From contig NZ_JAFLRK010000001.1 in assembly GCF_017315735.1 (NCBI RefSeq), positions 186,001 to 250,000 on the forward strand: a stretch of 64,000 nt of DNA, read 5' to 3'. The position numbers and the translations under genes are program-made. Numbering within the stretch: the first letter of the stretch is position 1; each line of letters begins with the position of its first letter. Below, in pieces: positions 51,891 to 63,620 of the stretch. The notes under the pieces were generated by a model, which was not told where the DNA came from, ran no database searches, and saw nothing but the letters and a program-made list of their open reading frames with translations. The stretch is from Paracoccus shandongensis. GTDB taxonomy: Bacteria > Pseudomonadota > Alphaproteobacteria > Rhodobacterales > Rhodobacteraceae.

Positions 51891-51956
51891 CCATTTTGCG
51901 GTTGCTTTTTGGAACCGCGCCCCTATGTGATGCGCTTGGTCGGCCAGGGACATGTC

Positions 51957-54809
<2,853 letters not shown>

Positions 54810-54813
54810 GGGT

Positions 54814-55203
54814 TCAGCCGGGCTGGCCCACCACGATCCGTTGCACGGTGCAGCCCGATTCGTCGCGGCCCTGCCCGGGCATGTCCGGCTGTGTCTCGTA
54901 TCCGGCGCACAGGCGGATGCTGTCGGGCGGCACCAGTTCGATCCGGTAAGGCGCGCTGGTAAAGGGATCGGCCAGGCGCGGCGTCATCGGGCAGGCCTCG
55001 ATGGGCGTGGGGTCGGTGCCCACCCGGCCCGCCTGCTGCGCCTTGCAGAACAGCAGCGACTGGATTTCGGACAGGTCGCGGTCGCGCGTCCGGTCGCGCT
55101 TTTCCGCCCTGCCCTGCGCGGGTCCGCCGGTCGTGGCGATGCCAGCCGCCAGGACCGCCAGCGACAATGCGGTCAATCCCCATATGGGCCAGCGCCTAGC
55201 CAT
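54814..55203 (-). CDS. hypothetical exported or membrane-anchored protein
   Basis: A 129-residue protein with an N-terminal hydrophobic segment ('WGLTALSLAVLAAGIATTGG') and then a polar domain containing three cysteines ('LFCKAQQAG', 'IEACPMTPR', 'RLCAGYE') plus a fourth near the C-terminus ('ESGCTVQRIVV'). The four Cys suggest disulfides in the periplasm. I do not recognise a family. It overlaps the DUF5671 gene by 8 nt and is probably co-expressed with it. Confidence 0.6.
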   Translation of the reverse strand: MARRWPIWGLTALSLAVLAAGIATTGGPAQGRAEKRDRTRDRDLSEIQSLLFCKAQQAGRVGTDPTPIEACPMTPRLADPFTSAPYRIELVPPDSIRLCAGYETQPDMPGQGRDESGCTVQRIVVGQPG

Positions 55204-55813
55204 CCAGATCCTCGCGATAGCAGGCGGCCACCAGCAGGCCCATGACGGCCACCAGGGCGCATTTCGCCGCCAGCCGCGGCGTCAGGTCGCCCGACAGGAA
55301 GGCATAGATGACCGACACGGCATCGCCCAGCAGCACCAGCGCGGCGGCAAGAACCGTGATCGAGGCAAAGACCCGCCGCGCCTGCGACCGGCGCCGCTGC
55401 TCGCCCCCGCCGATCCGCCGCGCCATGCGATGATCCAGAATCACGAAAAGCGGCAGGAAGGCCAGGATGGCCGCGATCGAGAACCGCATCGACCAGGTGT
55501 CGGGCGGCCCCGCCTCGGCCAGGTCGGGGATGGCCAAGTCGATGACCCGGAAGCCCAGGCTGATCACATGAAAGCACACCAGCACCAGCGCGATCATCAG
55601 CAACGCATAAAGCATCGCCTCGCGCGCCGAGACATAGGGGCGCGGGCGCGGCACCGGCGGCAGCCCGCCCCCATCCTGCCAGGCGGTCATGGCGCCCTCG
55701 ATCTCGGGCGCGGTCCAGCCGGCCCCCTGCAACGCCGCGCGGATGCGCAAGCCGTCGTGGCCCGCCGCCAGGGCGTCGCGCACGAAATCCGACAACTGCT
55801 CGGCTGCGGCCAT
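55196..55813 (-). CDS. DUF5671 membrane protein
   Basis: The 205-residue protein has an N-terminal soluble helical part ('MAAAEQLSDFVRDALAAGHD', 'LQGAGWTAPEIEGAMTAWQD'), the linker 'GLPPVPRPRPYVSAREAMLY', and then four hydrophobic helices. This architecture fits DUF5671-type proteins. The N-terminal module resembles a short UBA-like or SHOCT-like adaptor, but no function is known. The start at 55813 fits the conserved beginning; the longer frame reaches into the tRNA promoter. Confidence 0.75.
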   Translation of the reverse strand: MAAAEQLSDFVRDALAAGHDGLRIRAALQGAGWTAPEIEGAMTAWQDGGGLPPVPRPRPYVSAREAMLYALLMIALVLVCFHVISLGFRVIDLAIPDLAEAGPPDTWSMRFSIAAILAFLPLFVILDHRMARRIGGGEQRRRSQARRVFASITVLAAALVLLGDAVSVIYAFLSGDLTPRLAAKCALVAVMGLLVAACYREDLDG

Positions 55814-55903
55814 GGCCCTTCCCCTGTTCCGGCCCGCAGGTTCGCGTGCCTTGCAGGGTTCTGTCAACGCCTGGAAAATTTCGCATCGAAGATGATTTTT
55901 CCT

Positions 55904-55931
55904 CTTGCGCCCCCCGGCGCAGTCCCATAAA
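55904..55931 (+). promoter_or_regulatory. candidate promoter of tRNA-Gly
   Basis: CTTGCG (55904-55909) and CATAAA (55926-55931) are separated by 16 nt and lie about 50 nt before the mature tRNA 5' end. This is the only sigma-70-like pair in the gap. Confidence 0.4.
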
Positions 55932-55982
55932 TCACCGCTCACCGAAGGCGAGACGGCAAGACGAAGCGCCAACGGAACGGAT

Positions 55983-56057
55983 GCGGGTGTAGCTCAGGGG
56001 TAGAGCATAACCTTGCCAAGGTTAGGGTCGTGAGTTCGAATCTCATCACCCGCTCCA
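55983..56057 (+). tRNA. tRNA-Gly(GCC)
   Basis: A 75-nt cloverleaf: acceptor GCGGGTG / CACCCGC, discriminator T and an encoded CCA end. Anticodon stem ACCTT/AAGGT holds anticodon GCC; T-arm contains GTTCGAATC. A strong terminator follows 4 nt later, so it is a single-gene transcript. Confidence 0.97.
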
Positions 56058-56061
56058 ACAT

Positions 56062-56093
56062 AAAAAGGCCGGACCTTCGGGTTCGGCCTTTTT
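56062..56093 (+). terminator. Rho-independent terminator of tRNA-Gly
   Basis: A 14-bp stem AAAAAGGCCGGACC / GGTTCGGCCTTTTT with one G-T wobble and a TTCG tetraloop, followed by more T residues. Confidence 0.9.
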
Positions 56094-56325
56094 GTTTTGC
56101 GCAAACAAAAACCTTCGACCGGAGGTTGCAGAATCTGCATTGGCGCTTATGATGCCGCAAGAAGGCTCTAGCCTGATCACCGTTGAAACAAAAACACGAA
56201 CAATATCAGACCAGAGCCTAAGCGGGCATCCCGGAAACCCTTTACCCAGGACACAAGCTGGCACGGCTGTCTCGCTTTCCAGCATGCCGTTAACCAACCG
56301 GGACAAGCCACCATCCGCGATTGGC

Positions 56326-56338
56326 TTTACACTGTCAA
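56326..56338. promoter_or_regulatory. predicted operator of the adjacent TetR regulator
   Basis: TTTACACTGTCAA is an imperfect palindrome (10 of 13 positions symmetric) of the TTGACA-N-TGTCAA type bound by many TetR proteins. It ends 8 nt before the regulator's ATG, where binding would block its own expression. The rest of the ~270-nt gap after the tRNA terminator is AT-richer than average and holds no gene that I can support. Confidence 0.45.
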
Positions 56339-56346
56339 GTTGAGTG

Positions 56347-56913
56347 ATGAACAAGATGCCGATGCGCGGAGATCTGCCACAGCTGTTGATCAAGACCGGA
56401 CTGGATCTTCTGGACGAGGAAGGCACGGAGGGCCTGACCTTGCGCCGGATCGCCGCGCGGGCGGGGGTATCCCATGCCGCGCCCGCCCATCATTTCAACG
56501 GACTGCCCGGCTTGCGCACGGCCATCGCCACCCAAGGGTTCCGCAGCTTTCTGCATGAACTGGTCAGCGCCCGCGACGCCCTGCCCCCGGATGCCGATCC
56601 GTTCCTGTGCCTGCTGGCGGTGAACCAGGCCTATATCCGCTTTTCCCGGCGCAGGACGGCCTTGTTCCGGCTGATGTTCGACCAGTTGCCGACCGAGGAC
56701 AACGACCTGCGCCAGGCGGCGCTCGCCGCCTATGCCATCCTCCAGGACCACTGGACGCCCTTCGTAGGGGACCGCCATCCTGCGTCCTTTGAAACGGCGA
56801 TCTGGGCGCTGACCCATGGCTTCGCCGCGCTCAGCATGGACCGGCCCTATCCCCCAGACACGCCCGTCAACCTGTCCTCCTACGAGGATGCCCTGCGCCT
56901 GCTGGTCGGCTGA
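56347..56913 (+). CDS. TetR/AcrR-family transcriptional regulator
   Basis: A 188-residue regulator with the TetR helix-turn-helix at about residues 10-55 ('LLDEEGTEGLTLRRIAARAG', 'VSHAAPAHHFNGLPGLRTAI'). The C-terminal ligand domain has a TetR_C33-like pattern ('RFSRRRTALFRLMFDQLP', 'IWALTHGFAALSMD'). The ATG at 56347 is preferred over the GTG one codon before. A palindrome just upstream suggests autoregulation. It is convergent with the dimethylglycine dehydrogenase-like gene, so regulation of that gene is not implied. Confidence 0.85.
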   Translation: MNKMPMRGDLPQLLIKTGLDLLDEEGTEGLTLRRIAARAGVSHAAPAHHFNGLPGLRTAIATQGFRSFLHELVSARDALPPDADPFLCLLAVNQAYIRFSRRRTALFRLMFDQLPTEDNDLRQAALAAYAILQDHWTPFVGDRHPASFETAIWALTHGFAALSMDRPYPPDTPVNLSSYEDALRLLVG

Positions 56914-56927
56914 CGCAGGGCGGCTTT

Positions 56928-59420
56928 TTAGCCGTCCACGCGGATCCGCGCGTTCTGCGGGTCGTAGGGGCTGTCCTCGGTGACTTCGGCGTCCCACAGC
57001 TCGCGGAACATGCGGACCTTGACCTTGGTCCCCGGCGCGGCCAGGTCGGGGCGGACATAGCCCATGCCGACCTGCTTGCCAAAGGCCACGGAATAGCCGC
57101 CCGAGGTCAGGCGCCCGACCTTTTGCCCATCAAGAAAGATCCCTTCGCGCCCCCATGGATCAGCGTCCTGCGGCCCGTCGATCAGCAGCGTGACGCACAT
57201 GCTGCGGATGCCCTTGGCCTGCATCGCGGCCTTGCCCCGGAAATCCTTGGACAGATCGACGAAGCGGTCCAGCCCGGCCTCCAGCGGGGTGGCGTCGCGG
57301 CCCAGTTCCGTGCCGAAGGCGCGATAGGATTTTTCCTGCCGCAGCCAGTTCTGCGCCCGCGCGCCGACCAGCTTCATGCCCAGCGGCTCGCCCGCCTCGA
57401 TCAGGCGGTCGAACAGGTGGTTCTGCATCTCGATCGGGTGGTGCAGTTCCCAGCCAAGCTCACCCGTATAGGCGACGCGGATGGCGTTCACGGGCACCAT
57501 GCCCAGTTCGATCTGTCTGGCCGACAGCCAGGGGAAGCGCTTGTTCGACAGCGCGGTTTCGGGCTGCGCATCGCGGATCAGACCCGCCAGGATGTCGCGG
57601 GATGCCGGACCCGCCAGGGCAAAGACGCCCCACTGGGTCGTCACGTCATGGATGCTGACGTAGCCGCCGCCCGCCGCCATGAAATCCTCGGCCGATTTGA
57701 CCAGGTGATCGCCGTCATAGGCCGCCCAGGCACCGGCGGACACCAGGTAATAGCTGTCCTCGGCCAGCCGGACGATGGTGTATTCGGTCCGCGTGGTGCC
57801 CGCGTCGGTCAGCGCATAGGTCAGGTTGATGCGGCCCACCTTGGGCAGCTTGTTGGTGGTCAGCCAGTCCAGGAACGCCGTCGCGCCCGGTCCCTTGACG
57901 GTGTGCTTGGCGAATGCCGTGGCGTCGATCAGGCCCGCCGCGTTGCGGACAGCCTCGGCCTCGGCCCTGGCATGTTGCCACCAGCCGCCGCGCCGGAAGC
58001 TGCGGGACGCGTGGTCGTCGAAGTCCTGCGGGCCGTAGTAGTTCGGACGTTCCCAGCCGTTCACCTGCCCGAACTGCGCGCCCCGCGCCTTCTGCCGGTC
58101 ATAGGCGGGCGAGGTGCGCAGCGGGCGACAGGCTTCGCGTTCCTCGTCAGGGTGGTGCAGGATGAAGACGTGCTCATAGGCCTCTTCGTTCTTCCGCGCC
58201 GCGTATTCGGTGGTCATCCAGCCGCCGAACCGGCGCGGATCCAGCGAGGCCATGTCGATCTCGGCCTCGCCATTTACCATCATCTGCGTCAGGTAATGGC
58301 CGACGCCGCCAGCCGCCGTGATGCCGAAGCTGAACCCCTCGGCCAGCCACATGTTGCGCAGGCCGGGCGCGGGGCCGACCAGCGGGTTGCCGTCGGGGGT
58401 ATAGCAGATCGGGCCGTTGTAATCGTCCTTCAGCCCCACCGTTTCCGAGGTCGGAATGCGGTGGATCATGGACATGTATTCCTCCTCGATCCGTTCCAGA
58501 TCCAGCGGGAACAGGTCGGCGCGGAAGGATTCGGGCACGTCATACAGGAAGCGCGCGGGGGCGTTGCGTTCATAGGGGCCAAGGATCCAGCCGCCGCGTT
58601 CCTCGCGCACATACCACTTGGCGTCGGCATCGCGCAGGACCGGGTGTTCCGGGTTGCCCTCGGCCCGCCACTTCACCAGCGCCGGGTCGGGTTCGGTGAC
58701 GATATACTGGTGCTCGACCGGGATCGCGGGGATCTTGATGCCCAGCAGGCGCGCGGTGCGCTGCGCGTGGTTGCCGGTGGCGGTCACGACATGCTCGGCC
58801 CGGATCTCGAAAGTCTCGCCCGATCCGACCAGGTTGCCGCCCTTTTCCACCAGCTTTTCGCAGGAAACGATCCATTCGGACCCTGTCCAGCGGTATCCGT
58901 TGACCTGGACCTTGCGCTCGATGGTGGCGCCGGCCATGCGCGCGCCCTTGGCCATGGCCTGCGTCACGTCGGCGGGGTTGATATAGCCGTCGGTCGGGTG
59001 GAACAGCGCGCCCTTCAGATCCTCGGTGCGGACAAGCGGCCAGCGGTCCTTGATCTGCTGGGGGGTCAGGAACTGGTGCTCGATCCCCACGGTTTCAGCC
59101 GTGGCGGAATACAGCATGTATTCGTCCATGCGCGCGTCCGTCTGCGCCATGCGCAGGTTGCCGCAGCGGGTGAAGCCCGCGTTCAGCCCGGTCTGCGATT
59201 CCAGTTCCGCATACAGCTTGACCGAATAGTCGTGGATATGGGTCGTCGCATAGTTCATGTTGAACAGCGGCAGCAGGCCCGCCGCGTGCCAGGTGGATCC
59301 GGCCGTCAGCTCGTCACGCTCGACCAGCATCGTGTCCCACCCGGCGCGGGCCAGATGGAGCGCGATGCCGCAGCCGACCGCGCCGCCTCCGACGACAAGA
59401 ACCTTCACATGCGACTTCAT
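56928..59420 (-). CDS. dimethylglycine dehydrogenase-like flavoprotein (DAO + GcvT)
   Basis: The 830-residue protein fuses an N-terminal FAD oxidoreductase (about 1-370; 'VLVVGGGAVGCGIALHLARAGWD', 'LTAGSTWHAAGLLP', where the His is the usual flavin-attachment residue) with a linking FAO domain (about 370-430) and a C-terminal GcvT-like folate-binding aminomethyltransferase (about 430-830; 'YTGELGWELHHP', 'RAFGTELGRDATPLEAGL'). This is the architecture of dimethylglycine and sarcosine dehydrogenases, which demethylate N-methylglycines and pass the one-carbon unit to tetrahydrofolate. In this group betaine breakdown is common, but the true substrate is not proven. It is divergent from panC. Confidence 0.88.
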   Translation of the reverse strand: MKSHVKVLVVGGGAVGCGIALHLARAGWDTMLVERDELTAGSTWHAAGLLPLFNMNYATTHIHDYSVKLYAELESQTGLNAGFTRCGNLRMAQTDARMDEYMLYSATAETVGIEHQFLTPQQIKDRWPLVRTEDLKGALFHPTDGYINPADVTQAMAKGARMAGATIERKVQVNGYRWTGSEWIVSCEKLVEKGGNLVGSGETFEIRAEHVVTATGNHAQRTARLLGIKIPAIPVEHQYIVTEPDPALVKWRAEGNPEHPVLRDADAKWYVREERGGWILGPYERNAPARFLYDVPESFRADLFPLDLERIEEEYMSMIHRIPTSETVGLKDDYNGPICYTPDGNPLVGPAPGLRNMWLAEGFSFGITAAGGVGHYLTQMMVNGEAEIDMASLDPRRFGGWMTTEYAARKNEEAYEHVFILHHPDEEREACRPLRTSPAYDRQKARGAQFGQVNGWERPNYYGPQDFDDHASRSFRRGGWWQHARAEAEAVRNAAGLIDATAFAKHTVKGPGATAFLDWLTTNKLPKVGRINLTYALTDAGTTRTEYTIVRLAEDSYYLVSAGAWAAYDGDHLVKSAEDFMAAGGGYVSIHDVTTQWGVFALAGPASRDILAGLIRDAQPETALSNKRFPWLSARQIELGMVPVNAIRVAYTGELGWELHHPIEMQNHLFDRLIEAGEPLGMKLVGARAQNWLRQEKSYRAFGTELGRDATPLEAGLDRFVDLSKDFRGKAAMQAKGIRSMCVTLLIDGPQDADPWGREGIFLDGQKVGRLTSGGYSVAFGKQVGMGYVRPDLAAPGTKVKVRMFRELWDAEVTEDSPYDPQNARIRVDG

Positions 59421-59582
59421 CCGCGCGACTCCTTGATGCGTTGTGGGATCGTTACTGCCACGGCCTGCGCCAGCCGGTTCGTTGGGCCCGACCTATAATG
59501 GCCAAAAACGACATGCTGCAACGCAGCACTTGTGCGAATCCGTCGTGGTCTATTAGGGTCCGCGCCATCAAGGGGGGACGGG

Positions 59583-60449
59583 ATGCAGATTTGCCGCGAC
59601 AAGCAGGCGATGCGCGACTGGCGGCGGGGCGCGGGCCGCGTGGCCCTGGTGCCCACCATGGGCGCGCTGCATGACGGGCACCTGTCGCTGGTGGCCCATG
59701 CGCGCCGCTGGCTGGATGCGCGGGGCGGCGGGCGGGTGGCCGCGTCGATTTTCGTCAACCCCACGCAGTTCGGCCCGAACGAGGATCTGGCGACCTATCC
59801 CCGGGACGAGGAAAACGACATCGCCCTGCTGCGCCACGCGGGTTGCGACGCGGTGTTCCTGCCCACGGTGGCCGACATCTATCGCCCCGGCGCGCAGACG
59901 GTGGTCGAGGTCACAGACCTGTCCCGGATGCTGATGGGCCGGCTGCGCCCCGGCCATTTCCGGGGCGTGGCGACGGTGGTGACCAAGCTGTTCAACATCG
60001 TCGGGCCGGACGCGGCGGCCTTTGGCGAAAAGGATTATCAGCAGCTTGCGGTGATCCGCCGGATGGTCGCGGACCTGGACGTTCCGGTCGAGATCCTGCC
60101 CGTGCCCACCATGCGCGAACCCGACGGCCTTGCCATGTCGTCCCGCAACCGCCGCCTGTCGCCCGCCGAACGCGCCGCCGCCCCGGTGCTGAACCGCGCG
60201 CTGGACCAAGCGGCGCGGATGGTGGCCGAGGGCGCGGGCCTGCCCGCCGTCCGGGCCGCGCTGCGCCGCATCATCGGGGCGGAACCGCTGGCCGATATCC
60301 GCTCCATCGACATCCGCGATGCCGCCACCCTGTCGCGCATCGCCACCATCCAGGCGCCCGTGGTGATCCTGCTGGCCGTCCGCTTTGGCGACGTGCTGCT
60401 GATCGACCAGCGCGTCGCCCATCCGAAAGGCGCCCCCGATGTCCGTTGA
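59583..60449 (+). CDS. panC: pantothenate synthetase
   Basis: PanC condenses pantoate and beta-alanine with ATP to pantothenate. The 288-residue protein has '[19 protein letters not shown]' with the HxGH nucleotide motif, '[18 protein letters not shown]', '[19 protein letters not shown]', 'FGEKDYQQL' and '[13 protein letters not shown]' (KMSKS equivalent). The start at 59583 follows AGGGGGA. Overlaps panB by 11 nt. Confidence 0.97.
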   Translation: MQICRDKQAMRDWRRGAGRVALVPTMGALHDGHLSLVAHARRWLDARGGGRVAASIFVNPTQFGPNEDLATYPRDEENDIALLRHAGCDAVFLPTVADIYRPGAQTVVEVTDLSRMLMGRLRPGHFRGVATVVTKLFNIVGPDAAAFGEKDYQQLAVIRRMVADLDVPVEILPVPTMREPDGLAMSSRNRRLSPAERAAAPVLNRALDQAARMVAEGAGLPAVRAALRRIIGAEPLADIRSIDIRDAATLSRIATIQAPVVILLAVRFGDVLLIDQRVAHPKGAPDVR

Positions 60450-61248
60450 AACCCGCATCAAGCGCGTGACCGCCCCGCAGATCGCGGATCGCAAGGGCGG
60501 CACGCCCATCGTCGCGCTGACCGCCTATACCGCGCCGCTGGCCGCGATGGTGGACCAGCACGCCGACCTGATCCTGGTGGGCGACAGTCTGGGGATGGTG
60601 GTTCACGGCTTGCCCTCGACCATCGGCGTCACGTTGGAGATGATGATCCTGCACGGCCAGGCGGTCGTCCGCGGCAGCCAGCGCGCCATGGTGGTCGTGG
60701 ACATGCCCTTCGGCAGCTACGAGGAATCCCCCCAGCAGGCCTTCCGCAACGCCGCGCGCATCATGGGCGAAACCGGCTGCGGGGCGGTGAAGCTGGAAGG
60801 CGGCAGCCGCATGGCCCCCACCATCCGCTTTCTGACGGAACGCGGCATCCCGGTCATGGGCCATGTCGGCCTGACGCCGCAGACCACGCATACCCTGGGC
60901 GGCTTCAAGACCCAGGGCCGCGATGCGGAAAGCTGGCCCCGCCATGTCCAGGATGCCGTGGACGTGGCGGGGGCGGGCGCCTTCGCCATCGTGGTCGAGG
61001 GCGTGGTCGAGCCCCTGGCTGACCGCATCACCGAAACCGTGGCGGTGCCCACCATCGGCATCGGCGCATCCGTCCGCTGCGACGGGCAGATCCTGGTGCT
61101 GGACGACATGCTGGGCCTGACCGGCCGGGTGCCGCGCTTTGTGCGCCGCTTCGCGGACCTGGGCGCGCAGGCGGACGGGGCCATCGCCGATTACGCCGCC
61201 GCCGTGCGCGAACGGCGCTTTCCCGGCGCGGATCACGTTTACCGCTGA
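60439..61248 (+). CDS. panB: 3-methyl-2-oxobutanoate hydroxymethyltransferase
   Basis: PanB adds a hydroxymethyl group from methylene-tetrahydrofolate to alpha-ketoisovalerate, the step before pantoate. The 269-residue protein has '[20 protein letters not shown]', '[20 protein letters not shown]', '[20 protein letters not shown]', 'VKLEGG' and 'GHVGLTPQ'. The Asp in 'GDSLGMV' and Glu in 'KLEGG' are metal and active-site residues. Order is panC-panB, with the two cistrons overlapping by 11 nt. Confidence 0.97.
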   Translation: MSVETRIKRVTAPQIADRKGGTPIVALTAYTAPLAAMVDQHADLILVGDSLGMVVHGLPSTIGVTLEMMILHGQAVVRGSQRAMVVVDMPFGSYEESPQQAFRNAARIMGETGCGAVKLEGGSRMAPTIRFLTERGIPVMGHVGLTPQTTHTLGGFKTQGRDAESWPRHVQDAVDVAGAGAFAIVVEGVVEPLADRITETVAVPTIGIGASVRCDGQILVLDDMLGLTGRVPRFVRRFADLGAQADGAIADYAAAVRERRFPGADHVYR

Positions 61249-61251
61249 GGC

Positions 61252-62427
61252 TCAGCCGCCCCCCTGAAAGTCCGCCGTCCGCGCCAGGCGCGACAGCAGC
61301 AAGGGCACCAGCAGCAGCAGCGACAATCCTGCGTAGATGACGGAAAAGCTGGTCCGTTCGGCCAAAAAGCCGATGGTGCCGGGGGCCAGCAGGATCCCGG
61401 AATAGCCCATGGTGGTGACGACCGACAGCCCCACGCCATGCGCCAGTCCCGGCACGTTGCCCGCCGCCGAAAAGGCGATGGGCACCATGTTGGCGATGCC
61501 GATGCCCGCCAGGGCAAAGCCCGCGATGGCGGTCAGGGGCGAGGGCGCCAGCGCCGCCAGCGCCAGGCCCAGCATGGCGATCCCGGTGCTGACCTGCAGC
61601 GTCCGGACCGCGCCGAACCGGCCCCGGATCCCGTCCCCCAGGAACCGCATGACCGCCATCGTTCCCGCGCAGGCGGCAAAGCCCCATCCCGCCACCGCCA
61701 GCGAGGCGCCCATTTCCCGCTGCAGATAGACCGCCGCCCAGTCGAGGATCGCGCCTTCCGGGATCATCGAGGCCAGCGCCATCACCCCGATCAGATAGGG
61801 CAGCGGCGTGCGCGGCAGGCGCAGGGGCGCGTGTGCGTGGTCCGCCGAGGGCTTGTCCCGCAGCAACAAGGGAAAGGCCAGCGCCAGGACCGCCGCGACG
61901 ATCAGCGTCACGATGACGGCATGGGTCAGTTCGCCCAGGGCCTGGATCGCCACGCCCCCTGCCCCCGCGCCCGCCAGGCCCCCCAGGGACCAGAACCCGT
62001 GGCAGGACGACATGATCGCCCGCCGCCGGGCGCGTTCCACCGCCACGGCATTGGCGTTCATGGCGACATCCATGGCCCCGATCAGCCCGCCAAAGGCCAG
62101 CACGGCGGCGGCGGCCCACCAGGGACCGGGGGCGAGCGAAATCCACATCAGGCTGGGCGTGGCCAGCATCGCCGCCAGCCGGACCGCATGGGCCGAACCC
62201 CGCCGCGCGACCAGCGCGCCAAAGACCGGCATCATGCAGATCGAGCCGACCCCAAGCGCCAGCACGATCAGGCCCGCCACCTGCTCGCCGATGCCAAGCC
62301 GCGCCATCAGGGCGGGCAGCTTGGGCGCCCAGCTTCCGACCAGAAGCCCGTTGCAGAAGAACAGCGCCGACACCGCCCACCGCGCCTTGATCCCGACAAG
62401 GCCCGTCCTGGCCATGGTCCCATCCAT
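61252..62427 (-). CDS. MFS transporter, YbjJ-like
   Basis: The 391-residue protein has 12 predicted helices and begins the membrane region with 'RWAVSALFFCNGLLVGSWAP', a pattern of the small MFS group related to E. coli YbjJ and fucose-permease-like carriers. The central loop is short and basic ('LLLRDKPSADHAHAPLRLPRT'). Substrate unknown. The start at 62427 has GGAAGGA upstream; a GTG at 62451 overlapping the dehydrogenase stop is an alternative. It is convergent with panB and may be co-transcribed with the upstream dehydrogenase. Confidence 0.78.
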   Translation of the reverse strand: MDGTMARTGLVGIKARWAVSALFFCNGLLVGSWAPKLPALMARLGIGEQVAGLIVLALGVGSICMMPVFGALVARRGSAHAVRLAAMLATPSLMWISLAPGPWWAAAAVLAFGGLIGAMDVAMNANAVAVERARRRAIMSSCHGFWSLGGLAGAGAGGVAIQALGELTHAVIVTLIVAAVLALAFPLLLRDKPSADHAHAPLRLPRTPLPYLIGVMALASMIPEGAILDWAAVYLQREMGASLAVAGWGFAACAGTMAVMRFLGDGIRGRFGAVRTLQVSTGIAMLGLALAALAPSPLTAIAGFALAGIGIANMVPIAFSAAGNVPGLAHGVGLSVVTTMGYSGILLAPGTIGFLAERTSFSVIYAGLSLLLLVPLLLSRLARTADFQGGG

Positions 62428-62447
62428 CCCCGGGGTTCCTTCCCCTG

Positions 62448-63449
62448 TCACAACATGCTGGGCACGACCAGATCGGGCGGGCGATGGCCGTCGGCAAAGG
62501 TCTTGATGTTGATGATGACCTTCTCGCCCATCTCGGCCCGCCCCTCGACCGTGGCCGATCCCATGTGCGGCAGAAGGACGACATTGGGCAATTCGCGCAG
62601 GCGGGGGTTGATCTCGTGCCCATGCTCGAACACGTCAAGGCCCGCGCCCGCGATTTCCCCCGCGCGCAGCATCCGGGTCAGGGCGTTTTCGTCGATGACT
62701 TCCCCGCGTGAGGTGTTCACCACCACCGCCGTGGGCTTCAAGAGCCTCAGCCGCCGCGCGTTCAGCAGGTGAAAGGTCGATGGGGTATGCGGCGCGTTCA
62801 CGCTGATGATGTCCATGCGCGCCAGCATCTGGTCCAGGCTTTCCCAGTACGTCGCCTGCAACTCCGCTTCGATTTCAGGGCGCAGGCGGCGGCGGTTGTG
62901 GTAATGGACCTGCATCCCGAAGGCATTGGCCCGCCGCGCCACGGCCTGCCCGATCCGGCCCATGCCCAGGATCCCCAGGCGGCGCCCGCCCACGCGCCCG
63001 CCCAGATGCGCGGTCGGCGCCCAACCGGCCCAGCGGCCCGCCTGCATCTCGGCCATGCCCTCGGGGATGCGGCGCACCACGCCCAGGATCAGCGCCATGA
63101 CCATGTCGGCGGTGTCCTCGGTCACGACGCCGGGGGTGTTCGTCACCAGCACGCCGCGCTGGCGGGCGGAATGAACGTCGATATGGTCCACGCCCGCGCC
63201 GTAATTGGCGATCAGCTTCAGCCGCTCGCCCGCCTGGGCCAGCATGGCGGCGTCGATATGGTCCGTCACCGTGGGCACCAGCACATCCGCCCCGCGCATC
63301 GCCGCCGCCAGATCGTCGCGCGACATCCTGGCGTCGGTGTCGCGCAGGACCACGTCGAACAGTTCCTTCATGCGCGTCTCGACCGCCTCGGGCAGGCGGC
63401 GCGTCACCACGACACGCAGTTTCTGGCGCGAGGGCTGCGGGCTGTGCAT
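62448..63449 (-). CDS. D-2-hydroxyacid dehydrogenase (glyoxylate/hydroxypyruvate reductase-like)
   Basis: The 333-residue NAD(P)-dependent enzyme has the Rossmann motif 'LGILGMGRIGQAVARRANAF', followed by 'NTSRGEVIDENAL' (catalytic Arg), 'GAGLDVFEHGHEINPRL' (Glu) and 'LLPHMGSATVEGR' (His), the usual Arg-Glu-His set. 'ANYGAGVDHIDVHSARQRGV' is typical of the glyoxylate reductase GyaR group. Exact substrate (glyoxylate, hydroxypyruvate or another 2-oxoacid) is not determined. Confidence 0.88.
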   Translation of the reverse strand: MHSPQPSRQKLRVVVTRRLPEAVETRMKELFDVVLRDTDARMSRDDLAAAMRGADVLVPTVTDHIDAAMLAQAGERLKLIANYGAGVDHIDVHSARQRGVLVTNTPGVVTEDTADMVMALILGVVRRIPEGMAEMQAGRWAGWAPTAHLGGRVGGRRLGILGMGRIGQAVARRANAFGMQVHYHNRRRLRPEIEAELQATYWESLDQMLARMDIISVNAPHTPSTFHLLNARRLRLLKPTAVVVNTSRGEVIDENALTRMLRAGEIAGAGLDVFEHGHEINPRLRELPNVVLLPHMGSATVEGRAEMGEKVIINIKTFADGHRPPDLVVPSML

Positions 63450-63620
63450 GATGGCCTCACTTTCTCGATGTCATGTCGGGGCGGCCTTTCAAAGCGGCGC
63501 CGGTTTTGGCAAACTGCCCGCGATATGGGGCGCGCACAAGACCCCATCGGGGCGCCTTGCGTGTTCCGGCAGAGGGCAGACGGGGCCGCCCGAAGGCGGT
63601 CGGCAGGAACGGACGGGTTG

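Noticed and set aside
48808-51930. A 1040-codon open frame antisense to pyc
   Set aside because: It is low-complexity His/Arg/Gly/Ala-rich translation of the complementary strand of a GC-rich gene, without any family motif; pyc explains the region fully.
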